Positions 6,283-13,231 of a DNA stretch of 14,058 bases are shown one piece after another (position 1 is the stretch's first letter; each line of letters starts with the position of its first letter). The notes beneath the pieces are model-generated. The model was given only the letters and a program-made list of their open reading frames with translations. It had not been told where the DNA came from and did no database searches. The translations under genes and the position numbers were made by a program. The DNA comes from an uncultured Eubacteriaceae bacterium (lineage in GTDB: Bacteria > Bacillota > Clostridia > Eubacteriales > Eubacteriaceae), in assembly GCA_947625585.1 (NCBI GenBank), contig CANQOZ010000026.1, positions 1-14,058 on the forward strand. The letters are read 5' to 3'.

Positions 6283-6554
6283 GATTCCTGTATCAACTGT
6301 TCTTGAATTTCTTTACTTTGGTCCATTAATAACTGAATGAATTCTTTATAATAATCTGCTAAATCCTGATTACTTAAAAATTTAAGATTTTGACTTATAA
6401 CTTCAGCCTCTCTATCTGGATTATAGATTGGCTTATTATTTAATTTCTTATATTCAGCGACATCTTTAACTAAGTCCATTCTTTTCTCATAAAGTTTTGT
6501 TAATTCGCTGTCTATTTCGTTTATTTTCTCTCTAATGTCTTTAATATCATTCAT
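6279..6554 (-). CDS. Chorismate mutase, AroQ type
   Basis: The enzyme converts chorismate to prephenate, the branch point to phenylalanine and tyrosine. The 91-residue product matches a free-standing all-helical AroQ domain with no fused dehydratase or dehydrogenase. The active-site residues align with the E. coli P-protein mutase: R8, R25 (YEKRMDLV), K36 (AEYKK), D47-R48-E49 (NPDREAEV) and probably Q84 (SKEIQ). The start lies 4 nt after the aroC stop with no evident Shine-Dalgarno sequence, which suggests translational coupling, and its stop overlaps the cdaA start. Directly following aroC, it would use the chorismate that aroC makes. Confidence 0.93.
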   Translation of the reverse strand: MNDIKDIREKINEIDSELTKLYEKRMDLVKDVAEYKKLNNKPIYNPDREAEVISQNLKFLSNQDLADYYKEFIQLLMDQSKEIQEQLIQES

Positions 6555-6558
6555 GAAG

Positions 6559-7626
6559 TTATAAAAGTAAGTTTAATAAACAAATGGCTGTAACTGATTC
6601 TATAATTACCGGAATTCTCAAGATAATGCTTGGATCATGCCGGCCTTTAAACTTATAAAAAATATTTTCTTGATCTTTATAATTGACAGTTTTTTGTAAT
6701 TTCTTAATTGTTGGAGTCGGTTTAACTGCTACTCTAAACACAATTGGCATTCCGTTTGAGATTCCACCATTAATGCCTCCATTGTTGTTTGTTTCCGTTA
6801 TAAGTTCGTCATTAACATAACGTAAAGCATCGTTTGCTTGTGAGCCGTACATCGTAGTAATGTCAAAACCTGAGCCAAATTCAACGCCTTTAACAGCAGG
6901 TATTGAAAAGAGTAGAGATGACAGATCACTCTCAATACTACCGAAGAAAGGATTACCTAATCCTGCTGGAACACCTGTTGCCCAACCTTCAATAATACCG
7001 CCAACGGAATCTTTATTTTTAACTGTTTTCTTAATTAAATCTTCTAATTTTTCATCAAGTCCGTTTGCAACAAACGGGTACTTCTTTTCAGTTAAATCTA
7101 ACGAATAGTATTCCTGCCAATCTTCAATTGGAACATCTCTGAGATTCTTAATTGAATAAATTCTAGACCCAATTTTTAAATCCGGCTGCAGTTTATTTAT
7201 AACTTGTTTTGAAACAGCTCCAGCTATAACAAGTGGAGCCGTTATTCTACCAGAGAAATGTCCTCCACCCCTATAATCTTGATAGCCAGAATATCTTTTA
7301 TAAGCGCTGTAATCAGCATGTCCAGGTCTTAAAATATCCGGTCTATAATCTTTACTCTTTGTATTTTTATTCTTAATAACAGCGCAAAGCGGCGTTCCTG
7401 TAGTGTAGCCATTAAAAAAACCACTAACTATTTCAAACTTATCCTCTTCTTTTCTTGGAGTAGCTAATTCATACCGTTTAGCACTTCTTCTATCAAGTTC
7501 GTTTTGGATTTTTTTTAAATCTAATTCTATTCCGCTTGGGAGGCCATCGATTACACAACCAATTTCTGTACCATGAGATTCTCCAAATATTGATATTTTT
7601 AAATTTTTATCCCATATCGATCCCAT
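6559..7626 (-). CDS. aroC: Chorismate synthase AroC
   Basis: AroC performs the last shikimate step, the anti-1,4-elimination of phosphate from EPSP to chorismate, using reduced FMN. The 355-residue product carries the family blocks in order: ISIFGESHG (11-19, with H18), LDRRSAKRYELATPRKEED (44-62, binding Arg residues), RPGHADYSAYKRY (100-112, with H103), YRGGGHFSGRITA (118-130, with R127) and GRHDPSIILRIPVIIESV near the end. The start at 7626 is supported by AGGGGG 8 nt upstream and by the match of MGSIWDKNLKISIFGESHG to other AroC N-termini. This start overlaps the aroA end by 20 nt in another frame, so translation is probably coupled. It follows aroA and precedes chorismate mutase. Confidence 0.97.
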   Translation of the reverse strand: MGSIWDKNLKISIFGESHGTEIGCVIDGLPSGIELDLKKIQNELDRRSAKRYELATPRKEEDKFEIVSGFFNGYTTGTPLCAVIKNKNTKSKDYRPDILRPGHADYSAYKRYSGYQDYRGGGHFSGRITAPLVIAGAVSKQVINKLQPDLKIGSRIYSIKNLRDVPIEDWQEYYSLDLTEKKYPFVANGLDEKLEDLIKKTVKNKDSVGGIIEGWATGVPAGLGNPFFGSIESDLSSLLFSIPAVKGVEFGSGFDITTMYGSQANDALRYVNDELITETNNNGGINGGISNGMPIVFRVAVKPTPTIKKLQKTVNYKDQENIFYKFKGRHDPSIILRIPVIIESVTAICLLNLLL

Positions 7627-8893
7627 CTACTTTTCCCCCTAAACTGATAAAATCCTGCCAGAACGTTGGATATGATTTATTAACACATTCGGCATCAAGA
7701 ATAGTAACCTTTCCTTTAGACCTACCGGCTGCAATTGCAGCTGCTATAGCGATTCTGTGGTCATTAAAAGGATCTATTGTTGTGGAGTCTAATATCTGTT
7801 GTCCAACTATTTCTAGTTGGTCCTCTTCTACTTTAATATCGACTCCAAAATTTTCTAACATTCTTCTAATTGATTCCACTCGATTACTTTCCTTGATCTT
7901 TAACCGTTTAATTCCTGTAATGATACTTTTACCATCAGCTAAAGCAGCTAATACAGCTAGAATTGGTGCAAGATCAGGAGTATTTGTAATATCTACAGAA
8001 AATGATTCGAACTTACCAGGATAAACTAGCCAATTTTTAGTGTATTCCGTCTTAACACCAGATTCTTTTAAAATATTTACAATCTCAAAATCACCCTGCA
8101 AGGACGTTTGACCTAAGTCAACTAAAGTTGTCTTACTATTAATCGCTCCGTTTACAAACCAGAAGCTTGCCTGAGAAAAATCTCCTGGGATCTTATAATT
8201 ACAACTTTGATAGATCTGATTTCCAGGAATTATAAATTTATCAGGATTCTGTTTTATGATTTTTATTCCAAATTTACTTAAAACTTCTATTGTTAAGTCT
8301 ACATATGGAGCTGATTCTAAAGGTGATGTTAAGTTAATCGTTGAATCTTGTTTTAATAATGGTAATGCGAATAGTAAACCTGATATAAACTGAGACGAAA
8401 CGTTTCCTGGTAACTCAAAGTCACCAGCTTTTAATGAACCATTTAAAACGAGTGGAAGATTTAAATTGTCTTTATGAAATTTGTAGTTTTGCTTATTAAA
8501 AATATCAAAGTAAACATCAAGCGGACGTTTAGCTAGTCCTTCTTTTCCGGTTACTTTTGTATTACAAGCATCAATTGCAAGTATCGGAATCAAAAAGCGC
8601 AGTGTTGATCCAGATTCATTGCAATTGACGGTTTTATTCCAGGCTTGTGGATTGCTGTTTCCCTTAATAGTCAGTGTTACTAGATCATTACTCTCATTTT
8701 TAATATTAATATCCGCCCCAAAATTTTCGACAGCTTCTAGTGAAGCTTTTATGTCTTCTGAGAGTAGAACATTGGAGATGACACTTTCCCCATCGGCTAG
8801 AGAGGCAGCAATAATTGCTCTATGAGATAGACTTTTTGAAGGAGGTACTGTAATGTTCCCTCCTACAGTGCCTGGAGTGATTTCTAAAATCAT
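7607..8893 (-). CDS. aroA: 3-phosphoshikimate 1-carboxyvinyltransferase (EPSP synthase)
   Basis: AroA transfers the enolpyruvyl group of PEP to shikimate 3-phosphate. The 428-residue product has the two-domain family length and key residues: PPSKSLSHR (17-25, with K20, S21 and R25), NESGSTLRF (92-100, the PEP-site loop with G95 and R99), NTPDLAP with the catalytic D307, LKIKESNR with E335 and R338, DHR with R380, and NKSYPTFW with K406. The loop Gly that is mutated in many glyphosate-tolerant enzymes is retained (G95). The ESGSTLRF version differs from the GNAGT form of E. coli. The ATG overlaps the aroB stop (ATGA, 8890-8893) without its own ribosome site, indicating coupling to aroB. Confidence 0.97.
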   Translation of the reverse strand: MILEITPGTVGGNITVPPSKSLSHRAIIAASLADGESVISNVLLSEDIKASLEAVENFGADINIKNESNDLVTLTIKGNSNPQAWNKTVNCNESGSTLRFLIPILAIDACNTKVTGKEGLAKRPLDVYFDIFNKQNYKFHKDNLNLPLVLNGSLKAGDFELPGNVSSQFISGLLFALPLLKQDSTINLTSPLESAPYVDLTIEVLSKFGIKIIKQNPDKFIIPGNQIYQSCNYKIPGDFSQASFWFVNGAINSKTTLVDLGQTSLQGDFEIVNILKESGVKTEYTKNWLVYPGKFESFSVDITNTPDLAPILAVLAALADGKSIITGIKRLKIKESNRVESIRRMLENFGVDIKVEEDQLEIVGQQILDSTTIDPFNDHRIAIAAAIAAGRSKGKVTILDAECVNKSYPTFWQDFISLGGKVDGIDMG

Positions 8894-9957
8894 TTAAATA
8901 ATTGAATTGCTTGGTCTTTTTGAATCTTAACTATTTCGGCTTGTCCTATTTTTGGAATAACACAAACATTTAAGGTGTCCCCTTCGAACTTCTTATCTTT
9001 TGATAAGATTTCAATTACCTTATTTTTATCCATTTCAGGTAATTCCCAAGGTAGACCATAGGTTTCAAGAATATATCTTAAATTTTCAAGAGCTTTTGAA
9101 GTGGTTATTCCTTCTTGAGTACTCATTTTTGTAATCTGATACATTCCAATCGCTACCGCTTCTCCATGGGTAAATCGTTTGAATTTAAAATAGGATTCGA
9201 CAACGTGTCCAATGGTATGACCAAAATTTAGAATACGTCTAATTCCGGATTCCTTTTCATCAGCTTCAACAACATTCCTTTTAATCGTGACACACTTAGC
9301 TATAATCTCTTCCATGTCTTCGAGTAGATCTTCCTGGTATTGGAAGCTCATTAAACGCAGGAATAGTTTTGAAGATGAAATGCAGCCATATTTGATAACT
9401 TCACCCATACCATCAGTTAAATATTTATCCGGTAGTGTTTCAAGACATTTTGGATCTGTTAAAACAAGTTTTGGTTGATAAAATGAACCGATTATGTTCT
9501 TACTGAAACCTAAATCAACTCCTACTTTTCCTCCAACAGATGAGTCTACCATTGCTAACAAACTCGTTGGCATTTGAATGAAGTCAATTCCTCTAAGGTA
9601 GGTTGCTGCTACAAATCCAGCTAAGTCACCAACAACACCGCCACCTAAAGCTATGATTAAATCTGTTCTTGTAACTCCAATATCCTGCAGTTTATAATAG
9701 ATTTCTTCTGTTTCAGCTAAGGACTTGGAGATTTCTCCTGGCGTTATGATAATTGCATAAACATCTAAGCCGAGCTTTCTGAGTTGCTTCTTAACTTTGG
9801 TTAAGTAATATTTAGCAACATTCTTGTCGGTTATGATGACGACGTTTTTATATTTGTCAAATAAGTTTGCTAGTTTTCCGATTTGATCTAAGAGTCCATT
9901 TTGAATAATGATATTGTATTGATGGTTATTTTCTATTGTGCAAACTATTTCTTTCAT
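8890..9957 (-). CDS. aroB: 3-dehydroquinate synthase AroB
   Basis: AroB cyclises DAHP to 3-dehydroquinate, step 2 of the shikimate pathway, using NAD and a divalent metal. The 355-residue product shows the NAD-binding block ALGGGVVGDLAGFVAATYLRG (near residues 103-123), the active-site stretch PTSLLAMVDSSVGGKVGVD (130-148, with K144), K153-N154 in FSKNIIGSFYQP, and the three metal ligands E186 (GMGEVIKYG), H247 (NFGHTIGH) and H264 (THGEAVAIGM). All catalytic positions seen are intact. It starts 6 nt after the lipoprotein gene stop, with only a weak AGAG as ribosome site, and its stop overlaps aroA. It is the first biosynthetic gene of the operon. Confidence 0.97.
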   Translation of the reverse strand: MKEIVCTIENNHQYNIIIQNGLLDQIGKLANLFDKYKNVVIITDKNVAKYYLTKVKKQLRKLGLDVYAIIITPGEISKSLAETEEIYYKLQDIGVTRTDLIIALGGGVVGDLAGFVAATYLRGIDFIQMPTSLLAMVDSSVGGKVGVDLGFSKNIIGSFYQPKLVLTDPKCLETLPDKYLTDGMGEVIKYGCISSSKLFLRLMSFQYQEDLLEDMEEIIAKCVTIKRNVVEADEKESGIRRILNFGHTIGHVVESYFKFKRFTHGEAVAIGMYQITKMSTQEGITTSKALENLRYILETYGLPWELPEMDKNKVIEILSKDKKFEGDTLNVCVIPKIGQAEIVKIQKDQAIQLFK

Positions 9958-9963
9958 TTTTCT

Positions 9964-11031
9964 CTAGTTTAATACTTTTACATTAGATAATTTATAATTC
10001 ATATTTTGAAGGTCAGCTTCTGATAAGACTTGTCCTTCTGCAGCGATGGCATTTCCTTCATTGTCAGAGAATGGTCCAGTAAACACGGCGAGATTTCCGT
10101 TTTTAATCTCTTCCTGGGTTTCCTCAACCTGTGCCTGAGTTCTAGCACCTACATTAAAGCCTACATCGTCAAGGGTGACAAAACTATCATAAACGGTTCC
10201 TACATAAGGTGTATTATCAAAGTTACCATTAATAATGCTCTGGACTTCATTAATGTAAAAATCACTTAAGCCTAACGTTATTGAAGTTAAGTAATTTGAA
10301 GTATTTTCTAACCCCGATTGGTTTGTTCCAATTACCTTTAAACCGTTATTCGAAGCTTCAATTAAAGCACGGTTATCCGGCAGAGAAGAAGAAACAACAT
10401 CACATCCATCATGAGCGAGCCTACTTACCGCTGCGTTTAACTTACTATCAGAAACAGGATAACCTGTTAATTCAACCTCAACTGTTGCATCTGAATTACT
10501 GTTTAATACTCCCAAAGCAAACGCATTGATCTGGACTAAATTGGTATTTGAGTCGTCCGCTGCTACGTAACCGATTAAATTGTTCTGGGTAGTCATTCCA
10601 GCTATGATTCCACACAAATAGTCCGCTTCGTAACGTTTTGCTGTGTAATTTTTAATATTGTCTCCAGTTACTGTTCCATTGTAGATAACAAAATCTACAT
10701 TCTTATAAACACTAGCAGCCTGTGCTACTTCTTGTTCATATTGGTTATCGGATATGAATATAATAGAAGAGCCAGCATTTACCATATCGTAAATGACGGA
10801 ACCGATATTATCTTCACCAACTGAAGATTTTGAAATTGTTTCAACTTTGCCTTGGAAATAGTCAACCATTTCTAAACGGGCTTCTTCTTGCGCCTGGTTG
10901 ATTCCTACGTCTTCGGTACTTCCTGTATATATAAAACCAACTTTAACGTTAGTTCCACTATTTGAGGAACATCCGCTTAATAAAAGTAGTATTGTTAATA
11001 TGACAGAAAATAGAGTTAACTTTATTCTCAA
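9964..11031 (-). CDS. BMP/PnrA-family substrate-binding lipoprotein
   Basis: This protein is exported, lipid-anchored and likely a solute receptor. The 355-residue product has a basic n-region (RIK), a hydrophobic core and a lipobox LSGC with the acylated C21. The remainder matches the periplasmic-binding-like fold of the BMP family (PF02608): VKVGFIYTGSTEDVGINQAQ (about 29-48), DMVNAGSSIIFIS, VDFVIYNG, the YEADYLCGIIAGMTTQNNLIGYV block, and GTNQS in the second lobe. Known members bind purine nucleosides or purines. The start is a TTG at 11029-11031, supported by AGGTGA 3 nt upstream and by the fit of the signal peptide; no other start is available before the lipobox. No ABC permease or ATPase gene lies nearby. 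It is the first gene of the aro-cda operon. Confidence 0.9.
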   Translation of the reverse strand: MRIKLTLFSVILTILLLLSGCSSNSGTNVKVGFIYTGSTEDVGINQAQEEARLEMVDYFQGKVETISKSSVGEDNIGSVIYDMVNAGSSIIFISDNQYEQEVAQAASVYKNVDFVIYNGTVTGDNIKNYTAKRYEADYLCGIIAGMTTQNNLIGYVAADDSNTNLVQINAFALGVLNSNSDATVEVELTGYPVSDSKLNAAVSRLAHDGCDVVSSSLPDNRALIEASNNGLKVIGTNQSGLENTSNYLTSITLGLSDFYINEVQSIINGNFDNTPYVGTVYDSFVTLDDVGFNVGARTQAQVEETQEEIKNGNLAVFTGPFSDNEGNAIAAEGQVLSEADLQNMNYKLSNVKVLN

Positions 11032-11060
11032 GATTCACCTGATTTCAAAATAGTCGAATA

Positions 11061-11096
11061 TGTTATTATTATACTAGCATATATTTTTGGATAACA
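11061..11096. promoter_or_regulatory. Inverted repeats across the divergent promoter region, possible operator
   Basis: TGTTAT (11061-11066) and ATAACA (11091-11096) form an inverted repeat with 24 nt between the arms, flanking the operon -10 and overlapping its -35. Within it, ATACTAGCAT (11071-11080) is an imperfect palindrome (8 of 10 positions) centred on CTAG. In such AT-rich DNA, chance is a real possibility. Confidence 0.25.
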
Positions 11097-11097
11097 A
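11068..11097 (-). promoter_or_regulatory. Promoter of the lipoprotein-aro-cda operon
   Basis: On the minus strand there is a -35 TTGTTA (complement of 11092-11097), an 18-nt spacer and a perfect -10 TATAAT (complement of 11068-11073), 36 nt upstream of the TTG start. It lies in the 102-nt gap shared with the divergent MarR-like gene, so that regulator could act here. Confidence 0.65.
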
Positions 11098-11133
11098 ATG
11101 TATTTTTAAATTATATCTTGTGGGAGATTAAAA

Positions 11134-11661
11134 ATGGCTAAAAAGAATAAAAAGGATAAGAAAGAAAAAGATCTAAAGAAAAAGAAGAAGAATAAGAAGA
11201 AGTTAAAACAACAAAAGACTTTAAATATTGAACGTCCTGAAGTTTTAGAAACGTTTAACCGTTTAGTTAACTTAATCAGTGACTTAGAAACAGAACCAAT
11301 CGTCTACAACAACGAAACTTATCATTATGCTGAAATTAAAGCTTTAGATGCTATTAAGAACCTACAACCTATTTCAACAGCAGATCTTGCTACGAATTTG
11401 GATATTTCCCGTAATGCAGTTTTAAAAACGACGAATAAATTACTCGATAAAGGTTTAATCAAAAAGGAAAAGTCTAAAGTAAACAAGCGAGTCCTCCTAA
11501 TTACCTTAACGGATAAAGGAGAAGAATTTGCCAATCATGCAAAAGGATATCCACGAGAAGTTCAGGAACCGATCATGGAAGCTCTCGGTAAAATGAATGA
11601 TAAAGAACTCGCTTACTTTAATGATGGTCTTGAACGAATACTTATGAATTTGACTAATTAA
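11134..11661 (+). CDS. MarR-like winged-helix regulator with polylysine N-terminus
   Basis: The product has 175 residues. A lysine-rich tail (17 Lys among residues 1-28) precedes a MarR-like core: dimerisation helix (about 33-51), then a winged helix-turn-helix at 64-130, with ISTADLATNLDISRNAVLKT (80-99) as helix-turn-helix and recognition helix, KSKVNKRVLLITLTDKG (113-129) as the wing, and C-terminal helices to 172. MarR proteins are DNA-binding dimers, often repressing a divergent neighbour. The basic tail is not a usual family part and could bind DNA, RNA or acidic polymers non-specifically. The start at 11134 has GGGAGA 6 nt upstream, and no in-frame ATG lies between the tail and the core that would allow a tail-less product. 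It is divergent from the aro-cda operon and convergent with mnmA. Confidence 0.88.
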   Translation: MAKKNKKDKKEKDLKKKKKNKKKLKQQKTLNIERPEVLETFNRLVNLISDLETEPIVYNNETYHYAEIKALDAIKNLQPISTADLATNLDISRNAVLKTTNKLLDKGLIKKEKSKVNKRVLLITLTDKGEEFANHAKGYPREVQEPIMEALGKMNDKELAYFNDGLERILMNLTN

Positions 11662-11666
11662 AAAAT

Positions 11667-11685
11667 GGGCAAGCGGTGCTTGCCC
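11667..11685. terminator. Bidirectional terminator between the MarR-like gene and mnmA
   Basis: GGGCAAGC and GCTTGCCC form an 8-bp GC-rich stem with loop GGT. A T-rich stretch follows on the plus strand (11686-11696), and a T tract follows on the minus strand (complement of 11660-11666). It begins 6 nt after the MarR-like stop and 2 nt beyond the mnmA stop. Confidence 0.9.
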
Positions 11686-11687
11686 TA

Positions 11688-12782
11688 TTATATTTTCTCT
11701 ATTGTTTCGATTACAGCTCCACCTAAACACCTGTCATCTTTGTATAAGACAACCTGTTGTCCCGGTGTTACTGCCTTTTGTGGTTCATTAAAGTCAATGT
11801 GAAGGGTTCCATCATCTTTTACCTTAACTTTAACTCCCTGATCCGTTTGACGATAGCGGAACTTAGCAGTACATTCAAACTCTTCACCTGGTTTAACAAA
11901 CGGTTTCCCTTCAATCCAGTTCATTTTTCCAGATTCTAAGCTTTTAGAATAAAGTGCCGGATTTTTATCACCTTGGACAACATATAGGATATTGTTCTTC
12001 ATGTCCTTATCGGCTACAAACCAAGGCTCCCCTGTTCCTGTACCCCCAATACCTAAACCTCGTCTTTGACCAAGAGTATAGTAAGCTAAACCGATGTGTT
12101 CCCCCATCTTATTACCTGTATCAAGATCGATAATATCACCAGGTTCTTCTGCTAAATATTGGCTTAAAAACTGAGTGAAATTTCTCTCACCTATAAAACA
12201 GATACCTGTTGAGTCTTTCTTGTTAGCGGTAATTAGGTTATTTTCTTCTGCAATACGCCTAACTTCACTTTTATCAAGATCTCCTATTGGAAAAATTGCT
12301 TTTTCTAATTCCTTTTGTCCGATTCCTGACAAAAAATAGGTTTGATCCTTGTTCTGATCTTCTGCCCGAAGCATTTGGAGTGTTCCATCTTCTGCCTTAC
12401 CTATTTGAGCATAGTGACCAGTTGCAAGTTTATCCGCTCCTACAATGTTTAGAGCGTACTCTAAGAAGTCTTTAAATTTGATTTCCACATTGCACAAAAC
12501 ATCAGGATTCGGTGTTCTGCCACTCTCGTATTCTTCTAAGAAGTGGTTAAACACCCTTTCCCTGTATTGTTTTGTAAAGTTAACTGTGTAATAAGGAATG
12601 TCTAGAACTTCACAGACTCTTTGGACATCTTCGTAATCTTCTGTAGAGGTACAGACTCCGTTTTCATCCTTTTCCTCCCAGTTTTTCATAAAGACTCCAA
12701 TGACATCGTGCCCTTGTTGCTTTAACAAAAGAGCAGCAACAGAAGAGTCTACTCCACCTGACATTCCAACTACTATTTTCAT
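11688..12782 (-). CDS. mnmA: tRNA 2-thiouridylase MnmA
   Basis: MnmA adds sulfur to C2 of the wobble uridine 34 in tRNA for Lys, Glu and Gln, using ATP to adenylate the uridine and a persulfide donor. The 364-residue product has the usual length, the PP-loop GMSGGVDSS (6-14), the tRNA-binding region GRTPNPDVLCNVEIKF (88-103) with catalytic C97, ATGHYAQI (120-127), and KDSTGICFIGERNF (189-202) with the second catalytic C195. The GLAYYTLGQRRGLGIGG block and a C-terminal beta-barrel follow. The ATG overlaps the rnhA stop (ATGA, 12779-12782) with no clear ribosome site, so it is coupled to rnhA. Transcription ends at 11667-11685. No cysteine desulfurase gene is adjacent, although one often is in Bacillota. 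Confidence 0.97.
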   Translation of the reverse strand: MKIVVGMSGGVDSSVAALLLKQQGHDVIGVFMKNWEEKDENGVCTSTEDYEDVQRVCEVLDIPYYTVNFTKQYRERVFNHFLEEYESGRTPNPDVLCNVEIKFKDFLEYALNIVGADKLATGHYAQIGKAEDGTLQMLRAEDQNKDQTYFLSGIGQKELEKAIFPIGDLDKSEVRRIAEENNLITANKKDSTGICFIGERNFTQFLSQYLAEEPGDIIDLDTGNKMGEHIGLAYYTLGQRRGLGIGGTGTGEPWFVADKDMKNNILYVVQGDKNPALYSKSLESGKMNWIEGKPFVKPGEEFECTAKFRYRQTDQGVKVKVKDDGTLHIDFNEPQKAVTPGQQVVLYKDDRCLGGAVIETIEKI

Positions 12783-13231
12783 TCTAAATACTCGTCCATT
12801 GCCCGATTGACTAAATAGTCAGCTCGGTTATTGTATTCATCATCAGCATGGCCCTTTACTTTATTAAAAGTAACTTTATGAATGCTAATTAACTGATCTA
12901 ATTCTTTCCAGAGATCAACATTTTTTAGTGGATCCGGTTTTCGAATCCAGTTTTTACGCTTCCAGTTTCTGAGCCATCCTTTATTTATTGCATTTACGAC
13001 ATAAGCAGAGTCTGAGTAGACTTCTACCTCACATGGTTCTTTTAAAAGTTTTAAACCTTTAATTATTGAGAGTATCTCCATCCTATTATTCGTTGTTTGA
13101 GGAAAAGCTTCAAAATATTCCTTTTTACTACCTGATTTTGGATGGAATAATACTCCGCCTATTGCACCAAGATTTTTCTTCTTACCGTTACCTCTGCAAC
13201 CGCCATCTGTGTATAAGATTACCTTTTTCAT
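12779..13231 (-). CDS. rnhA: Ribonuclease HI
   Basis: RNase HI cuts the RNA strand of RNA-DNA hybrids, removing R-loops and primers. The 150-residue product is close to the E. coli length, and the catalytic set is intact: D9 (LYTDGGCRGN), E52 (NNRMEIL), D74 (VYSDSAYV), H128 (KGHADDE) and D138 (NNRADYLV); H128 to D138 has the same 10-residue spacing as in E. coli. A basic, Trp-rich segment at 84-100 (KGWLRNWKRKNWIRKPD) corresponds to the basic protrusion (handle) that grips the hybrid. There is no N-terminal hybrid-binding domain. The ATG overlaps the leuS stop (ATGA, 13228-13231), and its own stop overlaps mnmA, so all three are probably translated as a coupled set. Confidence 0.96.
   Translation of the reverse strand: MKKVILYTDGGCRGNGKKKNLGAIGGVLFHPKSGSKKEYFEAFPQTTNNRMEILSIIKGLKLLKEPCEVEVYSDSAYVVNAINKGWLRNWKRKNWIRKPDPLKNVDLWKELDQLISIHKVTFNKVKGHADDEYNNRADYLVNRAMDEYLE

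Noticed and set aside
7607..7626. Possible misassigned aroC start because of the 20-nt overlap with aroA
   Set aside because: The upstream start matches the AroC N-terminal pattern before SIFGESHG and has an AGGGGG ribosome site; there is no later start before the catalytic block.
7536..8024. Plus-strand open frame of 162 codons
   Set aside because: It is antisense across the aroC/aroA junction, where both enzymes have intact motifs.
9964..11031. BMP lipoprotein as part of a nucleoside ABC transporter operon
   Set aside because: No ATPase or permease gene is present on either side; the neighbours are aroB and a divergent regulator.
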